The position numbers and the translations under genes are program-made. Positions 8,688 to 17,722 of a DNA stretch of 64,000 nt are shown in pieces. The notes under the pieces are model-generated. The model searched no databases and had not been told where the DNA came from. It saw nothing but the letters and a program-made list of their open reading frames with translations. The first letter of the stretch is position 1. The number at the start of each line of letters is the position of its first letter. This stretch comes from Bog-473 sp963754445 (GTDB lineage Bacteria > Actinomycetota > Acidimicrobiia > Acidimicrobiales > RAAP-2), in the NCBI GenBank assembly GCA_963754445.1, contig CAVWFT010000002.1, positions 496,001-560,000 of the forward strand, read 5' to 3'.

Positions 8688-9728
8688 ATGCGCTCGATCG
8701 AGTTGCGCGTCGACGTCACCGACGCGGCCGGGCTGGGTGAGCCGGCACACGTCGCGGTGACGGTCACCGCACCGGACGCGCTGCCGGCGGGCCAGGTCCC
8801 GATCGTCTGCTTCGCCAAGCCGGGGGCCGGTTACTCCCGGGGCTACTTCACCGAGACGTTGCCCGGGCCCGATCCGGGACCCCGCGCCGGGGCGCAGGCC
8901 ACGTGGCACGCGGGTCGGGGGTGGATCGTCGTCGCCGTCGACCACCTCGGTGTCGGCGCCAGCTCCCAGCACGATCCGGAGCGTCTCGCCTACACCCCGG
9001 TCGCGGCGGCGAGTGAGGCCGCCGAGGCGGAGGTACGGCAGAAGCTGGCGGCCGGCACCCTCATCGACGGGCTCCCCGCCGTCCCCGACGTCGTCGGACT
9101 CGGGATCGGCCAGTCGATGGGTGGGGCACTGACCGTCGTGCGACAGGGTCGCTTCCACTCCTACGACGGCGTCGGCGTGCTCGGCTACAGCCCGCTGCGC
9201 ACCCACCCGCCGACCACGCCGGGGACGCCACCTCTCGGCCTGCCGTGGGTGCCCCGCGACACCATGCCGTCGGCCGGTGTCTTCACCAACGAGCTGGCCC
9301 TGGCGGCATCGAACCTCGAGAACTCGGGCGCGCATGCCGACGCCATGGTCTGGGGCTTCCACTACGACGACATCGATCCCGAGATCGTGCGGCGCGACAT
9401 GGACGACTACCCGGCCCGGCACGGCGACGTCCCGCCGTGGGGCTCGTCGAGCATTCCGATGACGGTGGCCCTGTGGTCGGTCACGCCGGGTGGGGCGCTG
9501 GCCGAAGCGGCGGCCGTGCGCGCGCCGGTGCTCGTGGCGCTCGGTGAACGAGACGTCCTGGTCGACCCGCGGGGCGAGACGCGGGCCTACGAGTCGTCGC
9601 CCAGCGTCGACTTCTTCGTCTGCCCGCGCATGGCCCACATGCACAACTTCGCCGGCACCCGCGAGCTGTTCTGGCAGCGGATCCATTCGTGGGGCGAGTG
9701 GGTACGCGACTGGACGGCGGCGACGTAG
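8688..9728 (+). CDS. Alpha/beta hydrolase-fold protein
   Basis: 346-residue protein with an alpha/beta hydrolase layout. Strand VPIVCFAKPGAGYSRGYF is followed by the oxyanion region and DHLGVGAS. The nucleophile elbow is GIGQSMGGAL (Ser in GQSMGG), with VLVALGERDVLVDP (acid) and a late His in MAHMHNF. I do not recognise the exact subfamily; possible roles are ester, lactone or acyl-CoA hydrolysis. It starts at an ATG 17 bases after the SDR stop. Its stop codon overlaps the next start by one base (TAGTG), indicating one operon with the SDR and thioesterase. Confidence 0.85.
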   Translation: MRSIELRVDVTDAAGLGEPAHVAVTVTAPDALPAGQVPIVCFAKPGAGYSRGYFTETLPGPDPGPRAGAQATWHAGRGWIVVAVDHLGVGASSQHDPERLAYTPVAAASEAAEAEVRQKLAAGTLIDGLPAVPDVVGLGIGQSMGGALTVVRQGRFHSYDGVGVLGYSPLRTHPPTTPGTPPLGLPWVPRDTMPSAGVFTNELALAASNLENSGAHADAMVWGFHYDDIDPEIVRRDMDDYPARHGDVPPWGSSSIPMTVALWSVTPGGALAEAAAVRAPVLVALGERDVLVDPRGETRAYESSPSVDFFVCPRMAHMHNFAGTRELFWQRIHSWGEWVRDWTAAT

Positions 9729-10585
9729 TGGAACTCGAACTGGCCGACGACCTGCCCGCCCTGCTGACGCTCGAGCGGGTCGATCGCGACCTGTTCCGGG
9801 CCCGCAACGCCAACCTCGGACCGCGCCAGACCCTCTATGGCGGCCAGGTGGCGGCCCAGTGCCTCATGGCGGCGGCGGCCACCATCGATGACGAGCCGCG
9901 GCTGCCGCACTCGTTGCACGGCTACTTCCTGCGGGCCGGACGCACCGACCTTCCGGTCATCCTCCGGGTCGACCGCGACCGGGACGGGCGCTCCTTCTCC
10001 GCTCGCCACGTCGTGGCCATGCAGGAGGGAGAGGTCATCTTCTCCATGCTCACCTCGTTCCACGCCGAGAGCGAGAGCGGAACCTACGACGGGGCGCCGC
10101 ACCGCCCGACCCCGAGTCCCGAGGACACGGTGAAGATCGGTCACATCCCCCTGATCGACGTCCGCGAGGTGACCCCGACCGACTTCCTGAAGGGCGTCTT
10201 CAGCGATTGCCTGTGGGCGCGCTCGAAGACGTCGCTGGGCGACAACCCGCTCATGCACCGGGCCGCTTTGACCTACCTGTCCGACATGGGGACGGGATTC
10301 GGGCAGCGCATGACGGCCATCAAGACACGGGGCGGGCCGAGCATCGACCACGCCATCTGGTTCCAGCAGGACATCCGGGCCGACGACTGGGTCCTCGTCG
10401 ACCTCGAACCGGTCAAGGCCTGGGGTGCCCGCGGTGTGTACCACGGCGCTTTGCGCGATCGTGAGGGTGTGCTGGGGGCCACGCTGTATCAAGAACACCT
10501 GCTGCGCCCGGGAACGATGGACGATGCGCCCGACGAGGTCCGCGAAGCGTTGAAACAGATGCAGGCCTACGAGGAGCCCGGCTGA
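9728..10585 (+). CDS. tesB: Acyl-CoA thioesterase II (TesB type, double hotdog)
   Basis: 285 residues, the usual TesB length, made of two hotdog domains. The N-terminal domain has LYGGQVAAQCLMAA and LHGYFLRAG. The C-terminal domain carries the catalytic set expected for TesB: Asp in LTYLSDMGTGFG, Ser/Thr position in SIDHAIWF, and Gln in LYQEHLLR. It releases free CoA and fatty or other carboxylic acids from acyl-CoA. The GTG at 9728 overlaps the previous stop by one base. An in-frame GTG at 9689 is possible but would overlap the hydrolase gene. A role in relieving CoA sequestration during acyl-CoA catabolism fits the neighbours. Confidence 0.93.
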   Translation: MELELADDLPALLTLERVDRDLFRARNANLGPRQTLYGGQVAAQCLMAAAATIDDEPRLPHSLHGYFLRAGRTDLPVILRVDRDRDGRSFSARHVVAMQEGEVIFSMLTSFHAESESGTYDGAPHRPTPSPEDTVKIGHIPLIDVREVTPTDFLKGVFSDCLWARSKTSLGDNPLMHRAALTYLSDMGTGFGQRMTAIKTRGGPSIDHAIWFQQDIRADDWVLVDLEPVKAWGARGVYHGALRDREGVLGATLYQEHLLRPGTMDDAPDEVREALKQMQAYEEPG

Positions 10586-10589
10586 GCCG

Positions 10590-11840
10590 ATGAGCGACAC
10601 GGCGCAGGGCCCCGGTTGGTGGCAGTCGCCCGAGGGCACGTGGTACCCGCCCGAGTCGCATCCTGAATACCGGACCGCGGCGCAGTGGATGGCCGAGCGC
10701 CCGACGACACCCGGTGGCGTGGCCATCGACGTGCGCACCGCCCCGGTGGCACCGGTGCGGGTGGCGGCGGAGCCGACCACCGCTCCGTTCGGGAGTGCTT
10801 CGACTGTTGCGGCTCCTCCTCCGGAGGACGCGTGGCCCGACGCGACGGCGACATGGGGGCGGGGCGCTCCGCCGGAGCGCAGTGGAACCGGAGCCGGCAA
10901 CCCGTTCAGCCCTGTCCGTCTCGTCGGCTTGGGTGCGTTGGCCATCGCCCTCGTCGGCGTGTTCCTTGCGTGGGCCAAGACCAGCGTCGCCGTCTTCGGG
11001 GTGCACGTCAGCGACTCGGTGCAAGGCATCCACCTCGGTGAGGGCCGCATCCTCGGTGGTGTCCTCGTCGCCGCTGCCTGCGTGAGCTGGTGGCACCTCG
11101 GCGCACGCGGGCGCACGAGCGGCGGCCTGTTGGCCCTGCTCTGGCTCGGCGCCCTGTCCATCGGGATCTACGAGGTCGCGCACATCATCACCGTCCCCAC
11201 CCACGGGCTCCTGAGTCTCGAAGTCGGTGGTGGCCTCTACTTGTGCGTCTTCGCCGCGTCGATCGGAACACTGTGTGCGCTGTTCGACCTGGCCCAGGTG
11301 TGGGATCGCAGGGCCCAGGCCTTCCCGACGCCGGCCACGTCGGCGACGCCGGCGACGCCGGCCGGCGTGCTCTGGCTGGGCGGCGTGGTCGCCGTGGGCG
11401 CAGTGTCGGCCGCCTCGTTCATCGGGTCCCAGGCGACGGGGAGCCCGGTCGGCCCCATCCCCACCGTCGCTCCGGCGCACCCCGCACCCTCGGGTGCATC
11501 GAATCCGGGTGGGCCCGGAGGTTCCGGGACGACGGGTGGCACGGGCGCGTTCGGCTCGAGCGGAACCGGGAACACCGGTCCCGCCGACAACGGGTTCGGG
11601 AACTCAGGGTCGGGCGACTCGGGACTGGGCAACTCGGGACTGGGCAACTCGGGATCGGGGAATTCCGGTGTCGGGGACTCCGGGCTGGGCAACAGCGGGC
11701 TCGGGAGCAGCGGAAGCGGCGACCCGGGGTCCGGTGGCCTCTTCCCCGGGATCTTCGGGACCACGGGAAGCGGGAACTCCGGGCCCGGCAACGGCGGAAC
11801 CGGCGACTCGGGCAACAGTGGCGACGGGTTCGGTGGCTGA
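10590..11840 (+). CDS. Membrane protein: WYPPE module, four TM helices, Gly-Asn-Ser repeat tail
   Basis: 416 residues in three parts. Residues 8-28 carry a DUF2510-like short module (GWWQSPEGTWYPPESH), common at N-termini of Acidimicrobiia membrane proteins. A central region of about four hydrophobic segments follows (VGLGALAIALVGVFLAW, GVLVAAACVSWW, LLALLWLGALSIGIYEVAHI, LYLCVFAASIGTLCALF), plus a fifth before the tail. The last about 110 residues are Gly/Ser/Asn rich with hexapeptide-like units such as GLGNSG, GSGDSG and GVGDSG repeated over ten times. The tail is presumably extracytoplasmic and disordered or repetitive. Function unknown. The next gene encodes a protein of the same plan, so the two look like paralogues. 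Confidence 0.8.
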   Translation: MSDTAQGPGWWQSPEGTWYPPESHPEYRTAAQWMAERPTTPGGVAIDVRTAPVAPVRVAAEPTTAPFGSASTVAAPPPEDAWPDATATWGRGAPPERSGTGAGNPFSPVRLVGLGALAIALVGVFLAWAKTSVAVFGVHVSDSVQGIHLGEGRILGGVLVAAACVSWWHLGARGRTSGGLLALLWLGALSIGIYEVAHIITVPTHGLLSLEVGGGLYLCVFAASIGTLCALFDLAQVWDRRAQAFPTPATSATPATPAGVLWLGGVVAVGAVSAASFIGSQATGSPVGPIPTVAPAHPAPSGASNPGGPGGSGTTGGTGAFGSSGTGNTGPADNGFGNSGSGDSGLGNSGLGNSGSGNSGVGDSGLGNSGLGSSGSGDPGSGGLFPGIFGTTGSGNSGPGNGGTGDSGNSGDGFGG

Positions 11841-11954
11841 TCGCTGCGGCGCCGGGCCGGCGGCACGCAGTCCGGATTGCGGGAAGAAGAGCGCTCCAGG
11901 TGCTAAGGAATTGCAGGCGAATCTGCTGTCTGCCCGGCAGAAACGAGGAAGCCG

Positions 11955-12962
11955 ATGAGCGAGGCGCCGGAGGGTGGTGGCCGGTCGAGGACCGATGGCG
12001 GGGCTTCGACGCCCGTGCCCTGGGTCAACCTGGCCAGCCTGGCCGTCGCCATCGGGGGTCTCTTCCTCCCCTGGGTGACGGGGAACGGACCGCTCCACAT
12101 GGGTGTCGTGACGGACACGGGGATCGTGTTCGCCATCGCGCTCTTCGTCACCGTGGTGCTCACGGGACCACAGGTCCGTCGGGTCGACCGGGAGACCACC
12201 TGGGCGTTGGTGGCGGCGTGGTTCATTCTCTTCGCGATCGCCGTCTACGAGATCGTTCGTCTGTCGACCCTTTCGGCCACGCTGAGCCCCGGCATCCAGA
12301 TCGGCGTCGGTCTCTACCTGTGCACCTTGGCCAGTGCCGTCGGTACGGCTGCGGCCACGCTCGCCGCATCCGATCGTTGGCTGGCCCAGTGCGCCGACCC
12401 GTGGATCAAGACCAGGTCGACCTGGTTACCGGCCACCGCAGCCGTGTGCATGGTGCTCGCGCTCGGCGCGTGCGGCTTCCTGGCCCACGACTCCGTCCAC
12501 CAGTCCTCGTCCCCCGTCTCGGCCGTGCGACCGATCGTCGGCACACACCTCGGCATCGCAGCACCCGGGTCGACGAGCAACTCACGGGTGCAGCGCGCGA
12601 CGACACCGACGAACCTCGGTAGTTCCTCGAGCACGACGAGCACCGCGGCGGGCGACACGGGGAACACCGCCCCGACCGGACCGGGTGACTTCCCCGGGAT
12701 CGCCATGGACACCGTCTGGCCCGGCTACACGGGAGCCCCGGGCTCGGACTACGTGTGGCCGGGGTACCTGACCGTCGGCAACACCGGCGTGAGCGGCAAT
12801 TCGGGTTCATCGGGCGCCACGGGGATCACGGGCGCCACCGGCAGCACCGGGAGCACCGGCGAGCCGTCGTCCAGCACCACGCTCCCGACCACCGCGGTCT
12901 CGCAGACACCCGCCGGCGTCTCCGGCGGGGGCGGCGGTCAGAACAGCGAATCGGGCGCCTGA
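11955..12962 (+). CDS. Membrane protein with Gly-x-Thr/Ser collagen-like tail
   Basis: 335 residues. Four hydrophobic segments lie in the first 185 residues (LASLAVAIGGLFLPWVTG, IVFAIALFVTVVLTG, WALVAAWFILFAIAVYEIV, GVGLYLCTLASAVGTAAATL), and another near ATAAVCMVLALGACGFL. It shares the topology and the IYEI/VYEIV and LYLC..AS..GT signatures with the preceding protein, but lacks the WYPPE module. The tail is Ser/Thr/Pro rich and includes short Gly-x-y triplets (GITGATGSTGSTG). The start ATG at 11955 follows a gap of 114 bases with no gene. Function unknown; probably a surface-anchored protein. Confidence 0.78.
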   Translation: MSEAPEGGGRSRTDGGASTPVPWVNLASLAVAIGGLFLPWVTGNGPLHMGVVTDTGIVFAIALFVTVVLTGPQVRRVDRETTWALVAAWFILFAIAVYEIVRLSTLSATLSPGIQIGVGLYLCTLASAVGTAAATLAASDRWLAQCADPWIKTRSTWLPATAAVCMVLALGACGFLAHDSVHQSSSPVSAVRPIVGTHLGIAAPGSTSNSRVQRATTPTNLGSSSSTTSTAAGDTGNTAPTGPGDFPGIAMDTVWPGYTGAPGSDYVWPGYLTVGNTGVSGNSGSSGATGITGATGSTGSTGEPSSSTTLPTTAVSQTPAGVSGGGGGQNSESGA

Positions 12963-13090
12963 CGCCGCTGCCGCGGGTGGCGCAGGCGCCACGGCTCGAG
13001 CAGATACCACTCTCGGTTGGCCTGAACCTCTCCGTGTCGGCCAATCTGGCGAGGGGTGGCTGGCGCCTCGCCCCAGCCTGAGGGTGCAAA

Positions 13091-13110
13091 CGAAAAGAGG
13101 ATACTGTTTA
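13091..13110 (+). promoter_or_regulatory. GAGGATACT element and -10 box of the fused acyl-CoA dehydrogenase gene
   Basis: CGAAAAGAGGATACTGTTTA matches the GAGTATACT family with one substitution (T to G). GATACT ends only seven bases before the ATG at 13113, so transcription would start at or next to the start codon. A leaderless mRNA is therefore likely, and no Shine-Dalgarno is present. Inference from spacing. Confidence 0.5.
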
Positions 13111-13112
13111 TC

Positions 13113-15380
13113 ATGCCGATCGCCATTACCGAGGATCACCGCACCCTGGCCGCGACGGCCGACGATTTCCTGGCCAAGCACGATTCCCGGGGCGCCGCCC
13201 GGGCACTCCTCGAAGCCTCAGACGAGGGTCTCCCCCCGTTCTGGTCCGACATGGCCGAGCTCGGCTGGCTGGGCATCCACCTGCCCGAGGACAACGGGGG
13301 ATCGGGTTTCGGGCTGCCCGAGCTCGTGGTCGTGGTCGAAGCGCTCGGGCGTGCGGTCACGCCGGGGCCGTTCGTCCCCACGGTCGTCGCCAGCGCCGTC
13401 ATCGCCGCAGCCGCTCCCGCCGCGCTCAAGGCCCGCCTCCTCTCTTCCCTGGCCGACGGCACGGCCACGGCGGGGGTCGCGCTCGCCTCGGAGGTGACGT
13501 TGCGCGGCGACAAGGCCAGCGGGACGGTTCCGGCGGTGCTGGGCGGCGGCCTGGCCAGCGTCCTCGTGCTGCCGGTGGGCCCCGACGTCGTGGTGATCGA
13601 TGCCGCCGGCGCGGGCGTCACGATCGAACGGCCCAAGAACCTCGACCCCACCCGGCGCGCCGCCCGAGTCGCCCTCGACGGGGCCGCCGTCGATGTCATC
13701 GCCGGCGGGGCACGGCTGCTGACCGACCTCGGCCGGCTCGTCCTGGCCGCGGAGGCCGTCGGCATCGCCACCGAGTGCACCGCGCAGGCGGCCGCCTACG
13801 CCAAGGAACGTCTGCAGTTCGGACGCCCCATCGCCATGTTCCAGGCCGTCAAGCATCACTGCGCCAACATGTTCGTGGCGGCAGAACTGGCCACGGCAAA
13901 CGTCTGGGATGCGGCCCGGGCGGCCGAGGAGGGCGGCGACCAGCTGACCTACACCGCGGCCATGGCGGCCGTGCTCGCCGTCGAGGCGGCCGACTTCTGC
14001 GCCCAGCTCAACATCCAGGTGCATGGCGGCATCGGTTTCACCTGGGAGCACGACGCCCACATCTACCAGCGACGGTCCACGGTGCTCGAGGCCTTCGTCG
14101 ACCCCGAGGCGGCGGCGCTCGACGTCGTCGCTGCCGTACGCGGCGGGACACGGCGTGTGCGCACGATCGATCTGCCGCCCGAGGCCGAGCCCATGCGCGA
14201 CGAGGTGCGGGCCTTCGCGACGCAGGTGACCGGCGTCGACGCCGAGGCGAAGCGGGCGGCCATGATCGAGACGGGGTACGTGATGCCCCATTGGCCCAAG
14301 CCTTGGGGGCGCGACGCCGGCGCCGTCGAGCAGTTGGTGATCGAGCAGGAGTTCCGGGCGGCCGGTGTGTCGCGGCCCGCCTACGGCATCACCGGATGGG
14401 TGATCCTCACCCTTATTCAGCACGCGACCGATGATCAGGTGGCGCGCTGGGTCCTGCCGGCCCTGCGCCAGGACGTGATCTGGTGCCAGCTCTTCAGCGA
14501 GCCCGACGCCGGGAGCGACGCTGCGGGCATCAAGACCAGGGGGACCCGGGTCGACGGAGGCTGGCTCGTCAACGGCCAGAAAGTGTGGACCAGCGGCGCG
14601 CATCTCTCGAGTTTCGGACTGGCCACCATCCGGACCGATCCCGACGCGCCCAAGCACGAGGGCATCACCATGATGGTCATCGACATGCGCGCCGAGGGCG
14701 TCGAGGTCCGGCCGTTGCGCATGGTGACCGGGCACTCCGAGTTCAACGAGGTGTTCTTCAACGACGTCTTCGTGCCCGACGACGACGTGGTCGGACCGAT
14801 CAACGGGGGCTGGACGGTGGCCCGGGCCACCTTGGGCAACGAGTCCGTCTCGATCGGCAGTGGGGCGGGCGGTGGCGGTGGCATGTCGCCGGAGATGGCG
14901 GTGACCGCCTTCGACGGTCACCCGGACCGCCTGGCCGGCGGCGGGGGACGGATCGGGCGCTACGTGGCCCAGAACGAGGCCATGGCCGTGATGAACATGC
15001 GCAGCGCGCACCGGGCCGTCATGGGTGGCGGTCCGGGTCCGGAAGGCAACGTCACCAAGCTGGTGCTCTCGGAGCTCGGCCACGAGGCGGCGGCCATCGT
15101 GGCCGCACTCGGCGGGGCCGAGACGCTCTACTCCGAGGGCCTGGGCGCGATGACCACGGCGATGATCCTGATGCACCGGGGCCTGTCCATCGCCGGCGGG
15201 ACGTCGGAGATCAAGCGCAACCAGATCGGCGAACGCATCCTCGGCCTGCCCCGGGACCCGCTCATCAATTCGAGCAGGTGCAGGGCCCGCCTCGGCTCGG
15301 CTCCAGGGAGCGAGGTGGGAACGTCGGGGCTCCGTGGTCATGCGTCTCCGAAGGGTAAACCAAAACCTTTAGACCTTTGA
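13113..15380 (+). CDS. Double acyl-CoA dehydrogenase (FadE34-like fusion)
   Basis: 755 residues, twice the normal acyl-CoA dehydrogenase length. Residues about 1-365 are one dehydrogenase module (FGLPELVVVVEALGRAVTPGP, QFGRPIAMFQAVKHH, QVHGGIGFTWEHDAH). Residues about 370-715 are a second (WCQLFSEPDAGSD, VNGQKVWTSGAH, IAGGTSEIKRNQIGER). Known mycobacterial FadE34/ChsE3 has this fused plan and oxidises a steroid side-chain acyl-CoA, whereas its relatives are alpha2beta2 heterotetramers of two genes. The true start is MPIAITEDH at 13113, because the upstream residues do not fit. The last about 40 residues after GLPRDPLI look like a non-homologous tail. The substrate (sterol side chain or other bulky acyl-CoA) is inference. 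Confidence 0.92.
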   Translation: MPIAITEDHRTLAATADDFLAKHDSRGAARALLEASDEGLPPFWSDMAELGWLGIHLPEDNGGSGFGLPELVVVVEALGRAVTPGPFVPTVVASAVIAAAAPAALKARLLSSLADGTATAGVALASEVTLRGDKASGTVPAVLGGGLASVLVLPVGPDVVVIDAAGAGVTIERPKNLDPTRRAARVALDGAAVDVIAGGARLLTDLGRLVLAAEAVGIATECTAQAAAYAKERLQFGRPIAMFQAVKHHCANMFVAAELATANVWDAARAAEEGGDQLTYTAAMAAVLAVEAADFCAQLNIQVHGGIGFTWEHDAHIYQRRSTVLEAFVDPEAAALDVVAAVRGGTRRVRTIDLPPEAEPMRDEVRAFATQVTGVDAEAKRAAMIETGYVMPHWPKPWGRDAGAVEQLVIEQEFRAAGVSRPAYGITGWVILTLIQHATDDQVARWVLPALRQDVIWCQLFSEPDAGSDAAGIKTRGTRVDGGWLVNGQKVWTSGAHLSSFGLATIRTDPDAPKHEGITMMVIDMRAEGVEVRPLRMVTGHSEFNEVFFNDVFVPDDDVVGPINGGWTVARATLGNESVSIGSGAGGGGGMSPEMAVTAFDGHPDRLAGGGGRIGRYVAQNEAMAVMNMRSAHRAVMGGGPGPEGNVTKLVLSELGHEAAAIVAALGGAETLYSEGLGAMTTAMILMHRGLSIAGGTSEIKRNQIGERILGLPRDPLINSSRCRARLGSAPGSEVGTSGLRGHASPKGKPKPLDL

Positions 15381-15404
15381 GACCACGATCCCTATGATGG
15401 GCCG

Positions 15405-16643
15405 ATGGCCGAGTTGAGCACCGCGCAGCTGGGATCGATCTTCGCCGACCCCGCCGCCTACGCCGATCCGGCGTCGTGGCATGCCGCGGCGAGGCGCATC
15501 CGTTCGGAGTCGCCCATCCTGCGGGTGAGCCTGGACGTGTACCCCGAGTTCTGGGCCATCACGAAACATGCGGACGTGATGGAGATCGAGCGGAATCCGG
15601 AGATCTTCACCAACGCGCCGCTGCCTGCGCTGGCGCCCAGGGCCAATGTGCAGGCGGCGGCCGACGCCCCGGTCAAGACCCTGATCCAGATGGACGGTGA
15701 GGAGCACAGCGCGCACCGCCATGTCGTCAACGACTGGTTCCTCCCCAAGAACGTGCGCACGATGCAGGCCCGCATCGACGACCTGGCCGCCCACTACGTC
15801 GATCGCATGGCGACCCTGGGCGGGCACTGCGACTTCGTCAAGGACGTCTCCCTGCACTTCCCACTCCAGGTCATCCTCTCGGTCCTCGGGCTGGCCGAGG
15901 ACGACTACCCACGCATGCTCCGCCTGACCCAGGAGCTCTTCGGCGCCGAGGATCCCGACATCGCGCGCCTGGGCGAGGACGAGGGCATGTTCAGCGTCCT
16001 CATGGACTTCGTCAGCTACTTCACCGAGCTGGCCAACGACCGGCGGACCCGGCCGACGAGCGACCTGGCCTCGGTCATCGCCAACGCCCAGATCAACGGT
16101 GCGCCGATCGCCGACCTCGATGCGTTGGGCCACTACGTCATCATTGCGACGGCGGGGCACGACACGACCTCGAGCGCGATCGGGGGCGCGCTCGTCGCCC
16201 TCATGGAGTATCCCGACCAACTTGCCCTTCTCCAGGCCCAGCCCGAGCTGGTCCACCACGCGGCCGACGAGTTCATCCGCTTCGTCTCGCCGGTGAAGCA
16301 CTTCATGCGGACCTGCCACGAACCCTTCACCCTGCGCGACGTCACCTTCCAGCCGGGCGACATGGTCCTGCTGTCCTATGCCTCCGCCAACCGGGACGAG
16401 GAGGTCTTCGACGATCCCTTCCGCCTCGACGTGGAACGTCCCAACGCCGCGAGCCAGCTCGCCTTCGGGTTCGGGCGGCACTTCTGTCTCGGTGCCCACC
16501 TGGCCCGCATGGAGATCCGGTCGCTGTACCGCGAACTGCTCGGCCGACTGGAGACCGTCGAGCTGGAAGGCACACCGACGTGGACCCACGCCACCTTCGT
16601 GCAGGGTCCCAAGAGCATCCCCATCACCTACACCATGCGCTGA
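15405..16643 (+). CDS. Cytochrome P450
   Basis: Soluble bacterial P450 of 412 residues. The I-helix oxygen-activation motif is ATAGHDTTSSA near 250, the ExxR is in ADEFIRFVSP, and the haem-binding loop is FGFGRHFCLGAHLAR near 352-366 with the axial Cys. It begins close after the fused acyl-CoA dehydrogenase gene (24 bases) and ends 28 bases before the next gene, so one catabolic operon is likely. A hydroxylase for a sterol, terpenoid or fatty chain would fit (CYP124/125/142-like role), but the exact CYP family cannot be settled here. Its redox partner is not encoded nearby. Confidence 0.93.
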   Translation: MAELSTAQLGSIFADPAAYADPASWHAAARRIRSESPILRVSLDVYPEFWAITKHADVMEIERNPEIFTNAPLPALAPRANVQAAADAPVKTLIQMDGEEHSAHRHVVNDWFLPKNVRTMQARIDDLAAHYVDRMATLGGHCDFVKDVSLHFPLQVILSVLGLAEDDYPRMLRLTQELFGAEDPDIARLGEDEGMFSVLMDFVSYFTELANDRRTRPTSDLASVIANAQINGAPIADLDALGHYVIIATAGHDTTSSAIGGALVALMEYPDQLALLQAQPELVHHAADEFIRFVSPVKHFMRTCHEPFTLRDVTFQPGDMVLLSYASANRDEEVFDDPFRLDVERPNAASQLAFGFGRHFCLGAHLARMEIRSLYRELLGRLETVELEGTPTWTHATFVQGPKSIPITYTMR

Positions 16644-16671
16644 CCCCCCACGCGGGGTCGAGGAGGTCACC

Positions 16672-17718
16672 ATGCCAACAGCACGCGAAGCCCGGGACTG
16701 GGCGGCCGCCGGCGGCCTGCGCGGGATCGGCGACTCCCTCTACACGCCGTTCTGCGGCACCGACGGTGAGGACATCGACTGGGAGGCCTACCGGACCCTA
16801 GTGCGGTACTGCGTCGGTGCACTGCGCCACGACATGTTGTGGCTCACGAGCGGGGTGGGCGAGTGGTGGTCACTCACGATGGAGGAACGCAAGCACCTGC
16901 TCGAGATCGCGGTGGCCGAGGCAAGGGCCATCGCACCCGACGTCGTGATCCAGGCATGCACGAGCGCGGCCTCGGCCAAGGACTGCGTGGAACTGACCCA
17001 ACACGCAGAGGCCACCGGCGCCGACATCTGCTTCCTCCAGACACCGCCCATGGAGGTGCATGCGGGCGAGGGCGTGCTGCGCTTCTTCGATTATGTCGCC
17101 GAGCGTACGGACATCGCGCTGGGCATGTTCAACTCTCCCTCGTCGGGCTACGTCATGAGCGCGCCGGAGATGGCGGCGATCCACCAGCGGATCCCCGCCG
17201 TGGTCGCCGTCAAGGAGGGCGTCATGGACAGCACGGCCCGGACACCGGCCCTGCACGCCCTGGCACCGGGCCTCGTCATCTGGGAGTGCGATCTCATCGT
17301 CTACGCCGCCGGTTGGCTCCAGCAGGGCATTGTGGGTCCGGCCCAGCTGGGCACGGCGGGCTACCTCTTCGAGACCCCGGACAACCTGGTCTACCGGGCC
17401 TACTGGGAGCTCGTCTGGTCGGGTCGTCTCTCCGAGGCGGCGACCTTCGCCAAGGAGTCGGGCCTCGACGCCCGCAGCGCGGCCATGGGTCTGTGGCTCG
17501 TGCAGTACCCGGGGCGCCCCGACTACTTCACCCACTGGGGCGAGTCGTTCAAGTTCGCCGCCTCGGTGATCGGGCTCCCGGTCGGGGACTACCCACAGTC
17601 GCGCCCGCCCCAGGGGCTCCTGCCCGAGGCGGCCAAGCGCCAGATCCGAGCCGCCGTCGAGGGTGCAGGCATGGCGGGTCGGGCCCTGGTGGAGGCAGCC
17701 GGCTCCGCCGCTCCCTGA
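16672..17718 (+). CDS. Dihydrodipicolinate synthase/N-acetylneuraminate lyase family protein
   Basis: 348-residue class I aldolase-type TIM barrel. The Schiff-base lysine is in VVAVKEGVM. The usual Tyr of the YNxP motif is replaced by Phe (MFNSPSSGY), so the proton relay differs from true DapA. The N-terminal GIGDSLYTPF is the variant of the family's pyruvate-binding start. Members with these changes work as lyases or hydratase-aldolases on other substrates. Next to a P450 and acyl-CoA dehydrogenase, a retro-aldol step in side-chain or aromatic degradation is plausible. The start at 16672 has GAGGAGG upstream. About 40 extra residues at the C-terminus are Ala-rich. Confidence 0.85.
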   Translation: MPTAREARDWAAAGGLRGIGDSLYTPFCGTDGEDIDWEAYRTLVRYCVGALRHDMLWLTSGVGEWWSLTMEERKHLLEIAVAEARAIAPDVVIQACTSAASAKDCVELTQHAEATGADICFLQTPPMEVHAGEGVLRFFDYVAERTDIALGMFNSPSSGYVMSAPEMAAIHQRIPAVVAVKEGVMDSTARTPALHALAPGLVIWECDLIVYAAGWLQQGIVGPAQLGTAGYLFETPDNLVYRAYWELVWSGRLSEAATFAKESGLDARSAAMGLWLVQYPGRPDYFTHWGESFKFAASVIGLPVGDYPQSRPPQGLLPEAAKRQIRAAVEGAGMAGRALVEAAGSAAP

Positions 17719-17722
17719 CCCC

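Noticed and set aside
13218..15341. A 707-codon minus-strand frame opposite the fused acyl-CoA dehydrogenase
   Set aside because: His/Arg/Gly-biased shadow of a clear enzyme gene; no motif recognised.
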